Origin: Aromatoleum toluvorans
Lineage (GTDB): Bacteria > Pseudomonadota > Gammaproteobacteria > Burkholderiales > Rhodocyclaceae
Direction: 5' to 3'
NCBI RefSeq assembly: GCF_012910905.1
Contig: NZ_WTVN01000018.1
Span: forward strand, 33,524 to 97,523
Length of the DNA stretch: 64,000 nt
This document shows positions 52,221 to 63,521 of the stretch, one piece after another (within the stretch, counting starts at the first letter, position 1; each line of letters opens with the position of its first letter). Below the pieces are notes generated by a model. That model was not told the origin of the DNA, ran no database searches, and saw only the letters and a program-made list of their open reading frames with translations. The position numbers and the translations under genes were made by a program.

Positions 52221-53418
52221 CAAGCCATACCGGTTTCCTGATTCGCACGGTCATTTCGGCCCATACGGCGGCGTGTTCGTGGCCGAGACGCTGATTCCCG
52301 CGCTCGACGAACTGAATGCGGCCTACGAGGCGTGCCGGAACAATCCGGCCTTCATGGCCGAATTCGAGTACGAGCTCAAGCACTACGTCGGCCGGCCGAG
52401 CCCGATCTACCATGCGAAACGCTGGTCCGACTCGCTCGGTGGTGCGCAGATCTATCTCAAGCGCGAAGATCTGAACCACACCGGCGCACACAAGGTGAAT
52501 AACTGCATCGGCCAGGCGCTCGTCGCGCGCTACATGGGCAAGCCGCGCGTGATCGCGGAGACCGGGGCGGGGCAGCACGGCGTGGCGACGGCAACGGTGG
52601 CGGCGCGCTACGGCATGGAATGCGTTGTGTACATGGGGGCCGAGGACGTGAAGCGTCAGGCCGCCAACGTGTACCGGATGAAGCTCCTCGGCGCGACCGT
52701 CGTTCCGGTCGAATCAGGGTCGAAAACCCTGAAGGATGCGCTCAACGAGGCGATGCGCGACTGGGTCACGAACATCCACAACACCTTCTACATCATCGGC
52801 ACGGTGGCAGGCCCCCACCCGTATCCGATGATGGTGCGCGATTTCCAGGCGGTCATCGGCAAGGAGTGTCTCGTCCAGATGCCGGAGATGGCCGGACGGC
52901 AGCCCGACTGCGTGATCGCCTGCGTCGGCGGCGGATCGAACGCGATGGGAATCTTCCATCCCTACATCGACGTGCCCGAGGTGCGCCTGATCGGCGTCGA
53001 GGCTTACGGCGAGGGGCTCGATTCGGGCCGTCACGCGGCCAGCCTCACCGGCGGCACGCCGGGCGTGCTGCACGGGAACCGGACCTACCTGCTCCAGAGC
53101 GAAGATGGCCAGATCATCGAAACGCATTCGATCTCGGCCGGCCTCGATTACCCCGGCGTCGGCCCCGAGCACGCGTGGCTCAAGGACAGCGAGCGTGCGG
53201 AGTACGTCGGCGTGACGGACCAGGAGGCGCTCGCGGCCTTCCACGACCTCTGTCATCTCGAAGGCATCATTCCCGCGCTCGAGTCCTCGCATGCCCTCGC
53301 TTATGCAGCAAAGCTTGCACCGACCCTGCCGCGGGACAAGATCCTGCTCGTCAATCTTTCCGGCCGCGGCGACAAGGATATGCATACTGTCGCCGAGAAG
53401 TCCGGCATCCAGTTCTGA
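52207..53418 (+). CDS. trpB: Tryptophan synthase beta chain
   Basis: 403 residues from ATG 52207. PLP enzyme joining indole and serine. The PLP Lys96 lies in [30 protein letters not shown] starts the fold and [15 protein letters not shown] binds the phosphate. Overlaps trpF and is followed by trpA after 41 bases. Confidence 0.97.
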   Translation: MQTADKPYRFPDSHGHFGPYGGVFVAETLIPALDELNAAYEACRNNPAFMAEFEYELKHYVGRPSPIYHAKRWSDSLGGAQIYLKREDLNHTGAHKVNNCIGQALVARYMGKPRVIAETGAGQHGVATATVAARYGMECVVYMGAEDVKRQAANVYRMKLLGATVVPVESGSKTLKDALNEAMRDWVTNIHNTFYIIGTVAGPHPYPMMVRDFQAVIGKECLVQMPEMAGRQPDCVIACVGGGSNAMGIFHPYIDVPEVRLIGVEAYGEGLDSGRHAASLTGGTPGVLHGNRTYLLQSEDGQIIETHSISAGLDYPGVGPEHAWLKDSERAEYVGVTDQEALAAFHDLCHLEGIIPALESSHALAYAAKLAPTLPRDKILLVNLSGRGDKDMHTVAEKSGIQF

Positions 53419-53459
53419 CTCGTCGGGCCGAGCCGGGCCCGCGCATCCCGATACCGATC

Positions 53460-54275
53460 ATGTCCAGAATCCAGTCAGTTTTTCAGAGCCTGCGGGCCTC
53501 GGGTCGGCGGGCGCTGATCCCTTTCATCACCGCCGGGGATCCCGCTCCCGAACTTACCGTGCCGCTGATGCACGCGCTCGTCGATGGCGGGGCTGACATC
53601 ATCGAACTGGGGGTGCCGTTCTCCGACCCGATGGCGGACGGACCGACCATCCAGCGCGCCTCCGAACGGGCGTTGCGCAACGGCATGAGCCTGCGCAAGG
53701 TGCTCGCGCAGGTGGCCGATTTCCGTACGCGGAATGCCGACACGCCCGTCGTGCTGATGGGCTACGCGAACCCGATTGAGGCAATGGGTGTCGAGCGCTT
53801 CGTGTTCGCTGCCAGCGAAGCCGGTGTCGACGGTGTCCTGATCGTCGATTATCCGCCCGAGGAGTGCAAGACATTTGCGGCGACGCTGAAGGCGAGCGGG
53901 CTGGACCCGATCTTCCTTCTGGCGCCGACGTCCACCGAACAGCGCATCCGTGACGTGGCGCAGATCGGCAGCGGTTACATCTACTACGTGTCACTGAAGG
54001 GTGTGACCGGCTCCGGGGCGCTCGATTTCAACGATGTTGCCGCGCGCCTGCCGCAGATTCGCCACGGCGTCGGAATGCCTGTCGGCGTCGGGTTCGGTAT
54101 CCGGGACGCGGAGTCGGCCCGTCGTATCGGCGAGGTCGCGGATGCCGTCGTGATCGGCAGCCGCATCATCGAGGAAATCGAGAACAGCCCGCGCGATCAG
54201 GCGGTGGCCCGGGTGAAGGCTTTTGTCGAGGGCGTACGTGGCGCGCTCGACCAGATTCAAGGAGCTCCGCGATGA
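53460..54275 (+). CDS. trpA: Tryptophan synthase alpha chain
   Basis: 271 residues. Cleaves indole-glycerol phosphate and channels indole to TrpB. The active Glu/Asp lie in [16 protein letters not shown] and LIVDYPPEE; the phosphate site is [11 protein letters not shown]. Its stop overlaps the start of accD by four bases. Confidence 0.97.
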   Translation: MSRIQSVFQSLRASGRRALIPFITAGDPAPELTVPLMHALVDGGADIIELGVPFSDPMADGPTIQRASERALRNGMSLRKVLAQVADFRTRNADTPVVLMGYANPIEAMGVERFVFAASEAGVDGVLIVDYPPEECKTFAATLKASGLDPIFLLAPTSTEQRIRDVAQIGSGYIYYVSLKGVTGSGALDFNDVAARLPQIRHGVGMPVGVGFGIRDAESARRIGEVADAVVIGSRIIEEIENSPRDQAVARVKAFVEGVRGALDQIQGAPR

Positions 54276-55141
54276 GTTGGCTTCAAAAACTGCTGCCGCC
54301 GAAGATCAAGCGTGCAGAATCGGCGGCGCGCAAGTCCATTCCCGAGGGGTTGTGGAGCAAGTGTTCCGCGTGTGAGGCGGTGCTCTACCGCTCGGACCTC
54401 GAAAGCAACCAGAGTGTCTGCCCGAAGTGCGGGCACCATCAGCGTCTGCGCGCGCGCGCGCGGCTCGATCTGCTGCTCGACGCGGAGGGACGCTTCGAGA
54501 TCGGCAACGAGGTCATGCCGGTCGATCCGCTGAAGTTCAAGGATTCACGGCGCTACACCGAACGCCTGTCGGCGGCGAACGACGATACCGGCGAAGCGGA
54601 TGCGATGGTCGTGATGCAGGGATCGATCCTTACTGTGCCCGTCGTCGTCGCGTGTTTCGAATTCGAATTCCTCGGCGGCTCGATGGGGTCGGTCGTGGGC
54701 GAGCGCTTCGTGCGTGGCGCGAAGACCGCACTCGAGCAGCGCCTGCCGTTCATCTGCATCACCGCGACCGGTGGAGCGCGCATGCAGGAAGGGCTGTTCT
54801 CGCTGATGCAGATGGCCAAGACCACTGCTGCGATCACGCAGCTTGCCGAGCGCAAGCTCCCCTTCCTCACGATTCTGACCGACCCGACGATGGGGGGCGT
54901 GTCGGCCAGCTTTGCGTTCATGGGGGACGTCGTGATTGCCGAGCCGGGCGCACTGATCGGATTCGCCGGGCCGCGCGTGATCGAACAGACGGTTCGCGAA
55001 ACCCTGCCCGAAGGTTTTCAGCGCTCGGAGTTCCTGCTCGAGAAGGGCGCGATCGACATGATCGTCGATCGTCGCGAAATGCGCTCGAAACTGGCGGAAC
55101 TTCTCACTCTTCTCACTCGTCAGCCGGCCATTGGCGTCTGA
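54272..55141 (+). CDS. accD: Acetyl-CoA carboxylase carboxyltransferase subunit beta
   Basis: 289 residues. Part of acetyl-CoA carboxylase for fatty-acid synthesis. An N-terminal four-Cys zinc ribbon (Cys31, 34, 50, 53: CSACEA and CPKCGHH) is followed by the carboxyltransferase core with [12 protein letters not shown] and [17 protein letters not shown]. It lies between trpA and folC, a frequent betaproteobacterial and gammaproteobacterial order. Confidence 0.97.
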   Translation: MSWLQKLLPPKIKRAESAARKSIPEGLWSKCSACEAVLYRSDLESNQSVCPKCGHHQRLRARARLDLLLDAEGRFEIGNEVMPVDPLKFKDSRRYTERLSAANDDTGEADAMVVMQGSILTVPVVVACFEFEFLGGSMGSVVGERFVRGAKTALEQRLPFICITATGGARMQEGLFSLMQMAKTTAAITQLAERKLPFLTILTDPTMGGVSASFAFMGDVVIAEPGALIGFAGPRVIEQTVRETLPEGFQRSEFLLEKGAIDMIVDRREMRSKLAELLTLLTRQPAIGV

Positions 55142-55156
55142 TCCCGATTCCGTTTC

Positions 55157-56434
55157 ATGCTCTTTCCCGATTCCCTGAGCGGGTGGCTCGCGCTGCTCGA
55201 AAACCGGCATGTTGCGCAGATCCAGCTCGGCCTGGATCGCGTCGCCCGCGTACGCGACACCCTCGGCGTGCGCAGCGATGCCGTCGTGATCACCGTGGGG
55301 GGCACCAACGGCAAGGGTTCCACCTGCGCAATGCTCGAGGCCATTCTCCTGGCCGCCGGGTACCGCGTCGGTTGTTATACCTCGCCGCACCTGTTGCGCT
55401 ACAACGAACGTGTGCGTATCGACGGGAGGGAAGTCGCCGATGAAACGCTGGTCGCCGCCTTCAACGCGGTCGAAGCGGCGCGCGGCGAAACGTCCCTGAC
55501 CTATTTCGAGCATGGAACGCTCGCGGCATGGTGGGCATTTTGCCGGGAGCCGCTGGATGTCGTGATTCTCGAGGTCGGCCTGGGCGGGCGCCTCGACGCC
55601 GTCAACGCGATCGATCCCGACTGTGCGATCGTCACCGGCATCGCGATGGACCACATGGACTGGCTGGGTGACTCCCGCGAGAAAATCGGATTCGAGAAGG
55701 CGGGAATTTTCCGCGCCGGCCGTCCGGCGATCTGTTCCGATCCGATGGCCCCCTCCACGCTCGTGGATCATGCGCGTGCGATCGGTGCCGACCTTCGCCT
55801 CGTCGGCGAGGACTTCGGATTCTCCGGCGACCGCTCGCAGTGGGTCTGGTGGAGCAAGGGGGGTACGCGCAGGGGAGGGCTCGCCTACCCGGCGTTGCGA
55901 GGAGCCAATCAGTTGCTCAACGCATCGGCCGTGCTGATGGCGCTCGAAACGCTGCGGCAGCGGATCCCCGTCTCGATGCAGGCGATTCGCCAGGGATTGA
56001 TGCTCGTCGAGCTCCCCGGGCGCTTCCAGGTGCTTGCCGGGCGCCCCTCCGTCGTGCTCGACGTCGCGCATAACCCCCAGGCCGCCGGCGTGCTGTCGGA
56101 AAACCTCTCGAACATGGGGTTCTTCCCCGAAACCTGGGCTGTCCTGGGGATGCTGTCGGACAAGGATGTGGAAGGCGTCGTGAAGCTGATCCAGGATCGG
56201 GTCGACCACTGGATGCTGGTTGGTCTGCCCGGCCCGCGCGGATTGAGCGCGGAGGCGCTGGAAGCGCGCGTGCGCACGGCCGGCGTGCGGGGCGACATCC
56301 AGCGATTCGAGCATCCCGCCGACGCCTACGCTGCCGCCCGGAAATCTGCCGGCGAGGGTGATAGAATCGTAGCCTTTGGCTCATTCCTGACGGTCGCGGA
56401 TGTGCTGGCTGCCGTCCGCGCCGCTCGTCATTGA
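55157..56434 (+). CDS. folC: Bifunctional folylpolyglutamate/dihydrofolate synthase
   Basis: 425 residues. Makes dihydrofolate and extends folate polyglutamate tails. P-loop VGGTNGKGSTC (from about residue 47), folate loop CYTSPHLLRYNERV and the Mur-ligase C-terminal part with LDVAHNPQAAG. The SPOR gene follows, its GTG start (56443) eight bases past the folC stop. Confidence 0.96.
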   Translation: MLFPDSLSGWLALLENRHVAQIQLGLDRVARVRDTLGVRSDAVVITVGGTNGKGSTCAMLEAILLAAGYRVGCYTSPHLLRYNERVRIDGREVADETLVAAFNAVEAARGETSLTYFEHGTLAAWWAFCREPLDVVILEVGLGGRLDAVNAIDPDCAIVTGIAMDHMDWLGDSREKIGFEKAGIFRAGRPAICSDPMAPSTLVDHARAIGADLRLVGEDFGFSGDRSQWVWWSKGGTRRGGLAYPALRGANQLLNASAVLMALETLRQRIPVSMQAIRQGLMLVELPGRFQVLAGRPSVVLDVAHNPQAAGVLSENLSNMGFFPETWAVLGMLSDKDVEGVVKLIQDRVDHWMLVGLPGPRGLSAEALEARVRTAGVRGDIQRFEHPADAYAAARKSAGEGDRIVAFGSFLTVADVLAAVRAARH

Positions 56435-56442
56435 GGCTCTGC

Positions 56443-57135
56443 GTGACCGATAGCGACAACGTCGAACTCAAGAAGCGTGCGAGGCGCCGCTTGGTGGGGG
56501 CGGCCGCGCTGGCGCTGCTGGCCGCGATCATCCTGCCGATGGTGATGGACAAGGAGCCAAGTGCTCCCACGCAGGACATACAGGTCTCCATCCCCGATCG
56601 TGACGCGGACAACGCCCTGTCGCGCCCGATCGCCAGTCGTCCGGCCCGCGAACCGGAGCCCCAACTGGCGCCTCCGCCGGAGGAGCAGCCACCTAGTCCG
56701 ACTCCACCCGAAACGCTGCGAGCGCAAGGCGCGCCGGTTGCGCCTGTGCCGGCGCCTGCAGTCAAGCCGCCGGCAGTACCGAAGCCTCCGGCGGCAAGTG
56801 CTGCGGCACCAACGGTCAAGCCTGCAGCGCCGGCAGCAAAGGAAGGCGGGACTGACTCCGCCCGCGCCCAGGCCATCCTCGAAGGAAAACCCCCCGTCAC
56901 CGCTACGCCCGCTTCCGGCAACAGCTTTGTCGTCCAGGTGGGCGCTTTCAGTGACGGCGGTAAGGCTGCATCGATCGCCACGGATCTAAAAAAGCGCGGT
57001 TTCGCCGCCTACACTGAGAAGGTCGGCGCTGTGACGCGTGTCCGGATCGGGCCGTACGACGGGCGCGACGACGCCGAGAAGGTCGCGCTGCGGGTCAAGG
57101 CAAGCGGAATGAGCGGCGCGGTCGTGCCGAGATGA
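56443..57135 (+). CDS. dedD: SPOR-domain cell-division protein (DedD-like)
   Basis: 230 residues from GTG 56443, with GAGG six bases ahead; a TTG at 56431 is less likely. Bitopic: a membrane helix at about residues 17-35 (LVGAAALALLAAIILPMVM), a long Pro/Ala/Val-rich periplasmic linker, then a SPOR domain at the C-terminus (NSFVVQVGAFSDGGKAASI, ending SGAVVPR) that binds denuded septal peptidoglycan. Order folC-dedD-cvpA-purF matches E. coli. Confidence 0.88.
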   Translation: MTDSDNVELKKRARRRLVGAAALALLAAIILPMVMDKEPSAPTQDIQVSIPDRDADNALSRPIASRPAREPEPQLAPPPEEQPPSPTPPETLRAQGAPVAPVPAPAVKPPAVPKPPAASAAAPTVKPAAPAAKEGGTDSARAQAILEGKPPVTATPASGNSFVVQVGAFSDGGKAASIATDLKKRGFAAYTEKVGAVTRVRIGPYDGRDDAEKVALRVKASGMSGAVVPR

Positions 57136-57154
57136 GCGCGCGCAGGCTGCTGCG

Positions 57155-57646
57155 ATGACGGTATTCGATTACGTCTTTCTCGGAGTTCTTGCGCTGTCGG
57201 CTGCGGTGGGCATGTGGCGCGGGTTGGTCAGCGAGGTGATTGCACTGCTCGCGTGGGCCGTGGCGCTTTTCGCCGCATGGCGCTTCGCCGCCGATGCCGC
57301 CGCGCTGCTCGCGGGGGTGATCTCCGAGCCCGCGTGGCGGCAGATTGCCGGGTTCGCACTGATCTTCGTCGCTGTGCTGATGCTTGCGGCCTTGCTGCGG
57401 TTCCTGCTTCGCGAGTTTCTCAAGGCGGTGGGACTTGGCGCCGCAGACAGGGTGTTCGGTGCGCTGTTCGGCGTTGCCCGTGGTATTGCGATCGCCCTCG
57501 CGGTCGTGCTGCTCGGCGGCCTGATCGGCATGGCGCGTGAACCCTGGTGGGCCGGCGCAATGTTTGCTCCTCCGTTGGAGACGGCGGTCATCGCTGCCAA
57601 ACCGTGGTTGCCCGATGTGGTGGCCACCAAGATTCGATTCAGATAG
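57155..57646 (+). CDS. cvpA: CvpA-family membrane protein
   Basis: 163 residues, four membrane helices (residues 2-20, 26-50, 62-85, 103-125). The start [23 protein letters not shown] is typical of CvpA (colicin V production protein). It lies immediately before purF, as in E. coli. Confidence 0.92.
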   Translation: MTVFDYVFLGVLALSAAVGMWRGLVSEVIALLAWAVALFAAWRFAADAAALLAGVISEPAWRQIAGFALIFVAVLMLAALLRFLLREFLKAVGLGAADRVFGALFGVARGIAIALAVVLLGGLIGMAREPWWAGAMFAPPLETAVIAAKPWLPDVVATKIRFR

Positions 57647-57656
57647 GTGCTATTCC

Positions 57657-59180
57657 ATGTGCGGAATCATTGGGGTCGTTGCAAAATCCCCGGTCAATCA
57701 GTTGCTCTATGACGGACTGCAGGTGCTGCAGCACCGCGGACAGGATGCGGCAGGCATCGCGACGTCGGAGGGCGGGCGTTTCCTCATGCACAAGGGGCCC
57801 GGCCTCGTGCGCGACGTGTTCCGCACCCGTAACATGCGCAATCTGGTCGGTAACTGGGGTATCGGCCATGTCCGCTACCCGACCGCGGGGTCGGCCTGCA
57901 ATCCGGCCGAGGCGCAGCCGTTCTACGTCAATTCGCCCTTCGGCCTGCTGCTGGCCCATAACGGCAACCTGACGAACTCCGAGGAACTGAAGCGCGAGAT
58001 GTTCCTCTCGGACCTGCGCCACATCAACACCAACTCCGATTCCGAGGTGCTGCTGAACGTGCTCGCGCACGAACTGCAGGCGGCCGCCAAGGGATTCAAG
58101 CTCGACGAGGACGCGGTCTTCCGTGCCGTGGCAGGCGTGCATCGCCGTTGCCGCGGCGCCTACGCGGTCGTCGTGATGATTGCGGGCTACGGGCTGCTGG
58201 CCTTCCGTGATCCGTTCGGTATTCGTCCGCTCGTAGTGGGGCGCAACGACGTGAACGATGGTCATGAGTGGCTCGTCGCGTCCGAGTCAGTCGCGATGGA
58301 CGTGCTCGGGTTCAAGACGCTGCGGGACGTGGCGCCGGGCGAGGCGATCCTTATCGACACCCAGGGCAATTTCCGCAGCCGCCAGTGCGCGGAAAAGACG
58401 GTAGAAGCGCCATGCATGTTCGAGTTCGTGTACCTCGCGCGTCCCGATTCGGTGATCGACGGCGTGTCGGTCTACGAGTCGCGCGTGAAGATGGGCGAGT
58501 TCCTCGCCGACAAGCTCAAGCGCGTTGTGCCGCATGCGGATATCGACGTCGTGATCCCGATTCCCGATTCCAGCCGTCCGGCCGCAATGGAGATGGCCCA
58601 CCGGCTCAACCTCCCATACCGCGAAGGCTTCGTGAAGAACCGCTACATCGGGCGCACCTTCATCATGCCCGGCCAGGCGATCCGGCGGAAATCGGTGCGC
58701 CAGAAACTCAATACGATTCCGCAGGAATTCAGGGGCAAGAAGGTCCTGCTGGTCGACGACTCGATTGTGCGCGGCACCACGAGCCGCGAGATCGTCACGA
58801 TGGCGCGCGAGGCGGGAGCCGTGAAGGTGTATCTGGCGTCTGCCGCGCCGCCGGTGCGTTACGCAAACGTGTACGGGATCGACATGCCGACCCGCAGCGA
58901 ACTCATCGCCGCCGGGCGCGACGAAGAGGAGATTCGCCGCGTCATCGGAGCCGACGGTCTGATCTATCAGGACATCGGTGATCTCAAGGCCGCCGTCCGG
59001 GCGGTGAATCCCGCGATCAAGTTCTTCGAGACCTCCTGTTTCGACGGCAGCTACATCACCGGCGACATCACGCCTGAGTATCTGAACGGCATCGAGAACC
59101 AGCGCGGAGAAAGCAAGGCCGGCGACGACGGCGAGGGCGGGCAACTCGATCTGAACCTCGTCGCGAACCAGGACAACTGA
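57657..59180 (+). CDS. purF: Amidophosphoribosyltransferase
   Basis: 507 residues. First committed step of purine synthesis. The N-terminal nucleophile is Cys2 ([11 protein letters not shown]) of the glutaminase domain, with LAHNGNLTN as oxyanion region; the PRPP motif in the phosphoribosyltransferase domain is [15 protein letters not shown]. metZ follows after five bases. Confidence 0.97.
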   Translation: MCGIIGVVAKSPVNQLLYDGLQVLQHRGQDAAGIATSEGGRFLMHKGPGLVRDVFRTRNMRNLVGNWGIGHVRYPTAGSACNPAEAQPFYVNSPFGLLLAHNGNLTNSEELKREMFLSDLRHINTNSDSEVLLNVLAHELQAAAKGFKLDEDAVFRAVAGVHRRCRGAYAVVVMIAGYGLLAFRDPFGIRPLVVGRNDVNDGHEWLVASESVAMDVLGFKTLRDVAPGEAILIDTQGNFRSRQCAEKTVEAPCMFEFVYLARPDSVIDGVSVYESRVKMGEFLADKLKRVVPHADIDVVIPIPDSSRPAAMEMAHRLNLPYREGFVKNRYIGRTFIMPGQAIRRKSVRQKLNTIPQEFRGKKVLLVDDSIVRGTTSREIVTMAREAGAVKVYLASAAPPVRYANVYGIDMPTRSELIAAGRDEEEIRRVIGADGLIYQDIGDLKAAVRAVNPAIKFFETSCFDGSYITGDITPEYLNGIENQRGESKAGDDGEGGQLDLNLVANQDN

Positions 59181-59185
59181 CCGCC

Positions 59186-60355
59186 ATGAGCGAATACGAG
59201 TTCGACACCCTGGCAGTGCGCGCGGGTATCGCGCGCAGCCAGTTCAACGAGCACAGCGAAGCCCTCTATCTCACCTCGAGCTTCGTCTTCGACAGCGCCG
59301 CGCAGGCAGCGGCGCGCTTCTCGGGCGCGGACGAGGGCAACGTCTACGCGCGCTTCACCAATCCGACCGTAACCGCGATGCAGCAGCGCCTGGCCGCCCT
59401 CGAAGGGGGAGAGGCTTGTGTCGCCACCGCGTCGGGCATGTCCGCGATCCTGTCGCTCGCCATGGCGACGCTGCAGGCCGGCGACCACGTGGTCGCGTCG
59501 GCGGGTCTGTTCGGATCCACGCAGCAGCTTTTCGGGACGATCCTCGCGAAGTTCGGCATCGAGACGACCTTCGTGCCGGCGACGGATCTGGATGCGTATC
59601 GCGCGGCGATCAAGACGCGCACGCGCCTGTTTTTCATCGAAACCCCGTCGAATCCGCTCACCGCAGTCATCGACATCGCTGCCGTGGCGGACATCGCGCA
59701 TTCGGCCGGCGCCATTCTCGCCGTGGATAACTGCTTCTGCACGCCGGCCCTGCAACGCCCGCTCGAACTGGGGGCGGACGTCGTCGTGCATTCCGCGACC
59801 AAATACCTCGATGGCCAGGGGCGGGTGCTCGGTGGTGCAGTCGTCGGCGGGAAGGCGATTCTCGATGAAGTGCTGAGGTTTCTGCGCACCGCGGGCCCGT
59901 CGATTTCGCCCTTCAACGCATGGGTGATCCTGAAGGGGCTGGAGACGCTGCGTATCCGCATGGAGGCTCAGTCGGCGACCTCGCTCGAACTCGCGCGCTG
60001 GCTGGAGCAGCAGCCGGGTGTCGTGAGGGTCTATTACCCGGGACTCGCATCGCATCCGCAGCACGCGCTGGCAATGCGGCAGCAGAAGTCCGGCGGGGCG
60101 ATCGTCAGCTTCGAGGTTGCCGGCGGCCGCGAAGGGGCGTGGCGGGTGGTGGACGCAACGCGCATGATGTCGATCACGGCAAATCTGGGTGACACGAAAA
60201 CCACCATCACTCACCCGGCGTCGACCACGCACGGGCGCATCAGCGCCGAGGCGCGCGCCGCTGCGGGCATTGGCGAAGGTCTGCTGCGGATCGCCGTAGG
60301 GCTGGAGTCGGTGGACGACCTGCGCGCAGATCTCGCGCGCGGCCTGGTTAGCTGA
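59186..60355 (+). CDS. metZ: O-succinylhomoserine sulfhydrylase
   Basis: 389 residues. PLP enzyme of the Cys/Met-metabolism family making homocysteine directly from sulfide. PLP Lys in VHSATKYLDGQGRVLGG; also YARFTNPTVTAMQQRLA and the conserved LGDTKTTITHPASTTH. MetZ rather than MetB is inferred from the purF-metZ order, usual in betaproteobacteria and pseudomonads. Confidence 0.92.
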   Translation: MSEYEFDTLAVRAGIARSQFNEHSEALYLTSSFVFDSAAQAAARFSGADEGNVYARFTNPTVTAMQQRLAALEGGEACVATASGMSAILSLAMATLQAGDHVVASAGLFGSTQQLFGTILAKFGIETTFVPATDLDAYRAAIKTRTRLFFIETPSNPLTAVIDIAAVADIAHSAGAILAVDNCFCTPALQRPLELGADVVVHSATKYLDGQGRVLGGAVVGGKAILDEVLRFLRTAGPSISPFNAWVILKGLETLRIRMEAQSATSLELARWLEQQPGVVRVYYPGLASHPQHALAMRQQKSGGAIVSFEVAGGREGAWRVVDATRMMSITANLGDTKTTITHPASTTHGRISAEARAAAGIGEGLLRIAVGLESVDDLRADLARGLVS

Positions 60356-60371
60356 GCCAACCGGAAGAGCA

Positions 60372-60402
60372 CGGAGGCGGCGGACGACGCCCGCCGGCTC
60401 CG
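60372..60402. terminator. Convergent hairpin between metZ and lpxH
   Basis: CGGAG (60372-60376) and CTCCG (60398-60402) extend inward through CGGCGG/CCGCCG with one mismatch, giving an 11-bp stem with loop ACGACGC. No T-run, but it is placed between two convergent stops. Confidence 0.45.
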
Positions 60403-60418
60403 GATCTGGGCGGTCAGG

Positions 60419-61135
60419 TCAGGGGCAGGGCTGGAAGTGCGCTCCGTCCCACAGAAGCCCGGTGGCTGTCCCGCGCCAGTCCGACAGCACCCACCGTTCG
60501 CAGACATGGCCGTCGACCTCGTGCAGGTGGCGTGCCGGCCGGTGCGTATGGCCGTGGATGAGGACAGGGTAATCGTGAGCGCGTAGCAGGGCGTCCACCG
60601 CGCCTGCGTTAACGTCCATGATTTCCTGGGGTTTTTCCTGCTTGGCGGTTTCGCTGTGGCGGCGCAGTCCCTCGATGACCTGCTTGCGCTCGACCAGGGG
60701 GCGTCGCAGAAAGGCCTCCTGCCAGGACGGATCCCGTACCTGTCGGCGGAAGGTTTGGTAGGCGTGATCGTCCGTGCACAGCATGTCGCCGTGCGTGAGC
60801 AATACCCGCCGACCGTCGAGTTCGATCAGCGTCGGATCGCTAGCGATGGTCATTCCGGCGCGGCGCGCAAAATCGTCGCCGACGAGAAAATCCCGGTTTC
60901 CGGCAACAAACACGATTTCCGTGCCCGCCGCGGCGACGGCGGCGAACGCGGTGCCGATCTCCCGATTCAGCGGAGAATCGCTGTCGTCATCCCCGGCCCA
61001 GTACTCGAACAGGTCACCCAGGATGTAGATCGTGCCGACCCCGCGCGCGGGGCCGGTGAGCAGGCTCAGGAGGGCGCGGGTGTTTTCCGGAGCCTGCTCT
61101 GACAGGTGCAGGTCGGAGATGAACAGGGCCGACAT
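60419..61135 (-). CDS. lpxH: UDP-2,3-diacylglucosamine diphosphatase LpxH
   Basis: 238 residues. Peripheral membrane metallophosphoesterase of lipid A synthesis. Metal ligands: FISDLHLSE, GDLFEYWAGDD, GNRDFLVG, LTHGDMLCTDD and LIHGHTHRPA. The genes upstream on this strand are ppiB and then ppiA, probably one operon. Confidence 0.95.
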   Translation of the reverse strand: MSALFISDLHLSEQAPENTRALLSLLTGPARGVGTIYILGDLFEYWAGDDDSDSPLNREIGTAFAAVAAAGTEIVFVAGNRDFLVGDDFARRAGMTIASDPTLIELDGRRVLLTHGDMLCTDDHAYQTFRRQVRDPSWQEAFLRRPLVERKQVIEGLRRHSETAKQEKPQEIMDVNAGAVDALLRAHDYPVLIHGHTHRPARHLHEVDGHVCERWVLSDWRGTATGLLWDGAHFQPCP

Positions 61136-61171
61136 GGTGTCAAAGATCGAAATCGGGTCGGCCCGGCCGGA

Positions 61172-61666
61172 TCAGACGATTTCGGCGCGCTCGATGACGA
61201 CGTCCTCGACGGGGACGTCCTGGTGGAAGCCGCTCGAGCCCGTGCGCACCGCGCGGATGTTGTTCACGACATCCATGCCTTCAGTCACGCGACCGAACAC
61301 GCAGTAACCCCAGCCCTGGATGTCCGGCGAACGGAAGTTCAGGAAGTCGTTATCGACGACATTGATGAAGAACTGGGCGGTCGCCGAGTGCGGTGCCTGG
61401 GTACGGGCCATCGCGATCGTGCCGGTGAGGTTCTTCAAGCCGTTGTCGGCCTCGTTCTTGATCGGTTCGCGTGTCGGCTTCTGGGTCATGCCCGGCTCGA
61501 ATCCGCCGCCCTGGATCATGAAGTTCTTGATGACACGATGGAAGATCGTGTTGTCATAGTGCCCGGCACTGACGTACTCGAGGAAGTTCTTGACCGTTTC
61601 CGGTGCCTTGTCGGCGTCCAGCTCGAGGGTGATCGTGCCGAGATTGGTATGCAGCTTGACTGCCAT
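61172..61666 (-). CDS. ppiB: Peptidyl-prolyl cis-trans isomerase B (cytoplasmic cyclophilin)
   Basis: 164 residues without a signal peptide, so cytoplasmic. Cyclophilin fold: [16 protein letters not shown] carries the catalytic Arg, and [14 protein letters not shown] the binding groove. It follows ppiA by 21 bases and precedes lpxH by 36 bases. Confidence 0.94.
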   Translation of the reverse strand: MAVKLHTNLGTITLELDADKAPETVKNFLEYVSAGHYDNTIFHRVIKNFMIQGGGFEPGMTQKPTREPIKNEADNGLKNLTGTIAMARTQAPHSATAQFFINVVDNDFLNFRSPDIQGWGYCVFGRVTEGMDVVNNIRAVRTGSSGFHQDVPVEDVVIERAEIV

Positions 61667-61687
61667 GTGCGACTCCTTGGGGGCTCG

Positions 61688-62266
61688 TTATTTGGTTTGG
61701 CCGGTCTTGGCGGCCTCTACGACGCGGACCGACTCGATGATGACGGGCTCGGCCGGAACATCGCGCATGCCGCGGGCGATGCCGGTGCGGGTCTTGCCGA
61801 TTTTCTGCACGACGCTCATCCCGTCGGTGACCTTGCCGAACACCGCGTAGCCCCAGCCGTCGCGCGACGGGTAATCGAGGAAGCTGTTGTCGACGAGGTT
61901 GATGAAGAACTGGGCCGTGGCCGAGTGGGGATCCGAGGTGCGTGCCATTGCGAGCGTGCCGATTTCGTTGCGCAGCCCGTTCTTCGCTTCGTTCTCGACC
62001 GGTGCGCGCGTCGGCTTCTCGCTCATCGAGCTGTCGAAGCCGCCGCCCTGGATCATGAAGCCGTCGATGACGCGATGGAAGATGGTGCCGTTGTAGTGTC
62101 CGCTCTTCACGTATGCAAGGAAGTTCTCGACCGATTTGGGGGCCTTGTCGGCGAACAGCTCCAGGACGACGGTGCCCTGGTTGGTCCGCATTTCCACAAT
62201 CGGATTGGCTGCGTAGGCGCCGGCGAACCAGGCGAAAAGAATCAGGCTTGCGAGAAAGCGTTTCAT
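61688..62266 (-). CDS. ppiA: Peptidyl-prolyl cis-trans isomerase A (periplasmic cyclophilin)
   Basis: 192 residues from ATG 62266. A signal peptide (about residues 1-19, ending AYA) sends it to the periplasm. The rest is a cyclophilin closely similar to the neighbouring ppi[17 protein letters not shown] and [14 protein letters not shown]. The two genes look like a local duplication with one copy exported. Confidence 0.94.
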   Translation of the reverse strand: MKRFLASLILFAWFAGAYAANPIVEMRTNQGTVVLELFADKAPKSVENFLAYVKSGHYNGTIFHRVIDGFMIQGGGFDSSMSEKPTRAPVENEAKNGLRNEIGTLAMARTSDPHSATAQFFINLVDNSFLDYPSRDGWGYAVFGKVTDGMSVVQKIGKTRTGIARGMRDVPAEPVIIESVRVVEAAKTGQTK

Positions 62267-62306
62267 GTCGAGTTTCCGTTGAGGAGAAAAATCCCGGGTG
62301 ATTGTG

Positions 62307-63521
62307 TCAGGCCTTGCCTTCATAGACGATCTTCCAGTGACCGTCTTCCTTCTGCCAGTACTGACGCTTGCGGACGCGGTCGGACAGCCCGTCGCTGCGA
62401 TAGTCCTGCTCGAAGGTCACGACCACGATGTCGTCGCGCCCCGGGTTGCGGAACATGCTCAGCTTGTCGAGGCGCACCTTGATCCATTGACGATTTGCCG
62501 CCAGCTTGCGCTTTTGATCCGACCATTCGGCGAAGTTCTGGCTGTCGCTGCGGAAGTCCCTGGAATAGTGCGACAGGTAGCGGCGGACGTCGCCGACGTT
62601 CTCCCAGTCGCGGCGCCAGTCTTCGATGGCTAGTTGCAGCGCGCGGCGCTCGGCCTGCCAGTGGTCCATCGATAGCCACTCGATCTCGCTGCTGATGATC
62701 ACGGGCGTCAGGCCGGGCTGGACGAAGCTGGAAAGCTTGAGGAAATCCTGGTTCGCGAGGGTGACGCAGCCTTCCGAGGAGAGCGGCGGACGGGCGTAGG
62801 TGTTGCTGGGCGTGCCGTGCAGCCAGATGCCATGACCCGTGCGACCGAGGCGCCGGTCCCATTCGTTGGGATAATTGATCGGGAAGGCGCCGATGCCGTA
62901 GAGATCCGGCAATTTGGCCTGCTCGATGAAGGACGTGACTTCGTAGACGCCCAGTGGCGTCTTGTTGTCGCCTTCGACCCGCTTGTCCGTGCCCGCCTTG
63001 CCGTGGCTGACATAGTAGTCGGCGACGAAGCGGGGCTTTCCGCCTTCGTTGGCATAGACGTACAGGCGCGCCCGCTTGGTGTCGACGACGACTGCGTAGC
63101 GCTGGTCCGGTCCCATCTGGAGGAGGTAGCGCGGGATGTAGGTGGCTGCCGCGGGACGTTCGCGATAGGCGCGCAGGCGCGCAATGGCCTCGTCCCGCAG
63201 TTCGGTCACGCGCTCGGCAGGCGCCGACGCATTACCGAAGGTCGAGATGGGTTTGGCGCGGGCCAGCAGCAGGTCGCCCTTGATGAGGTGCGCGAGCCGG
63301 AAGTTGGGGTAGACGCGCAGTAGTTCTTCGGTGCGCTCGAGTGCCGCGTCCAGCCGGTTGGCTTCGATCTCGGTGAACACGTATTCCAGCGAGGCGTCCG
63401 GACCGGAGTCCGAGATGCCACGCTGCGAAGGCGCGCTTGCGGCCGCAAGCGGCAGGACCGCCGAGGCGATTGCGACCAGCAGTCGGACGAACAGCGCTCG
63501 CCCGGGCGTCATCCCCTTCAT
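62307..63521 (-). CDS. L,D-transpeptidase (YkuD domain) with C-terminal NTF2-like domain
   Basis: 404 residues from ATG 63521, which overlaps the stop of the upstream gene (ATGA). A hydrophobic segment near residues 11-28 ends AAASA (signal peptide). A TPR-like pair follows ([27 protein letters not shown]). The YkuD catalytic domain shows IWLHGTPS and the nucleophile Cys in SSEGCVTL. The last ~110 residues form an NTF2-like alpha+beta domain ([20 protein letters not shown], ending [17 protein letters not shown]). It makes 3-3 cross-links or attaches proteins in the periplasm; the tail suggests targeting. Confidence 0.88.
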   Translation of the reverse strand: MKGMTPGRALFVRLLVAIASAVLPLAAASAPSQRGISDSGPDASLEYVFTEIEANRLDAALERTEELLRVYPNFRLAHLIKGDLLLARAKPISTFGNASAPAERVTELRDEAIARLRAYRERPAAATYIPRYLLQMGPDQRYAVVVDTKRARLYVYANEGGKPRFVADYYVSHGKAGTDKRVEGDNKTPLGVYEVTSFIEQAKLPDLYGIGAFPINYPNEWDRRLGRTGHGIWLHGTPSNTYARPPLSSEGCVTLANQDFLKLSSFVQPGLTPVIISSEIEWLSMDHWQAERRALQLAIEDWRRDWENVGDVRRYLSHYSRDFRSDSQNFAEWSDQKRKLAANRQWIKVRLDKLSMFRNPGRDDIVVVTFEQDYRSDGLSDRVRKRQYWQKEDGHWKIVYEGKA

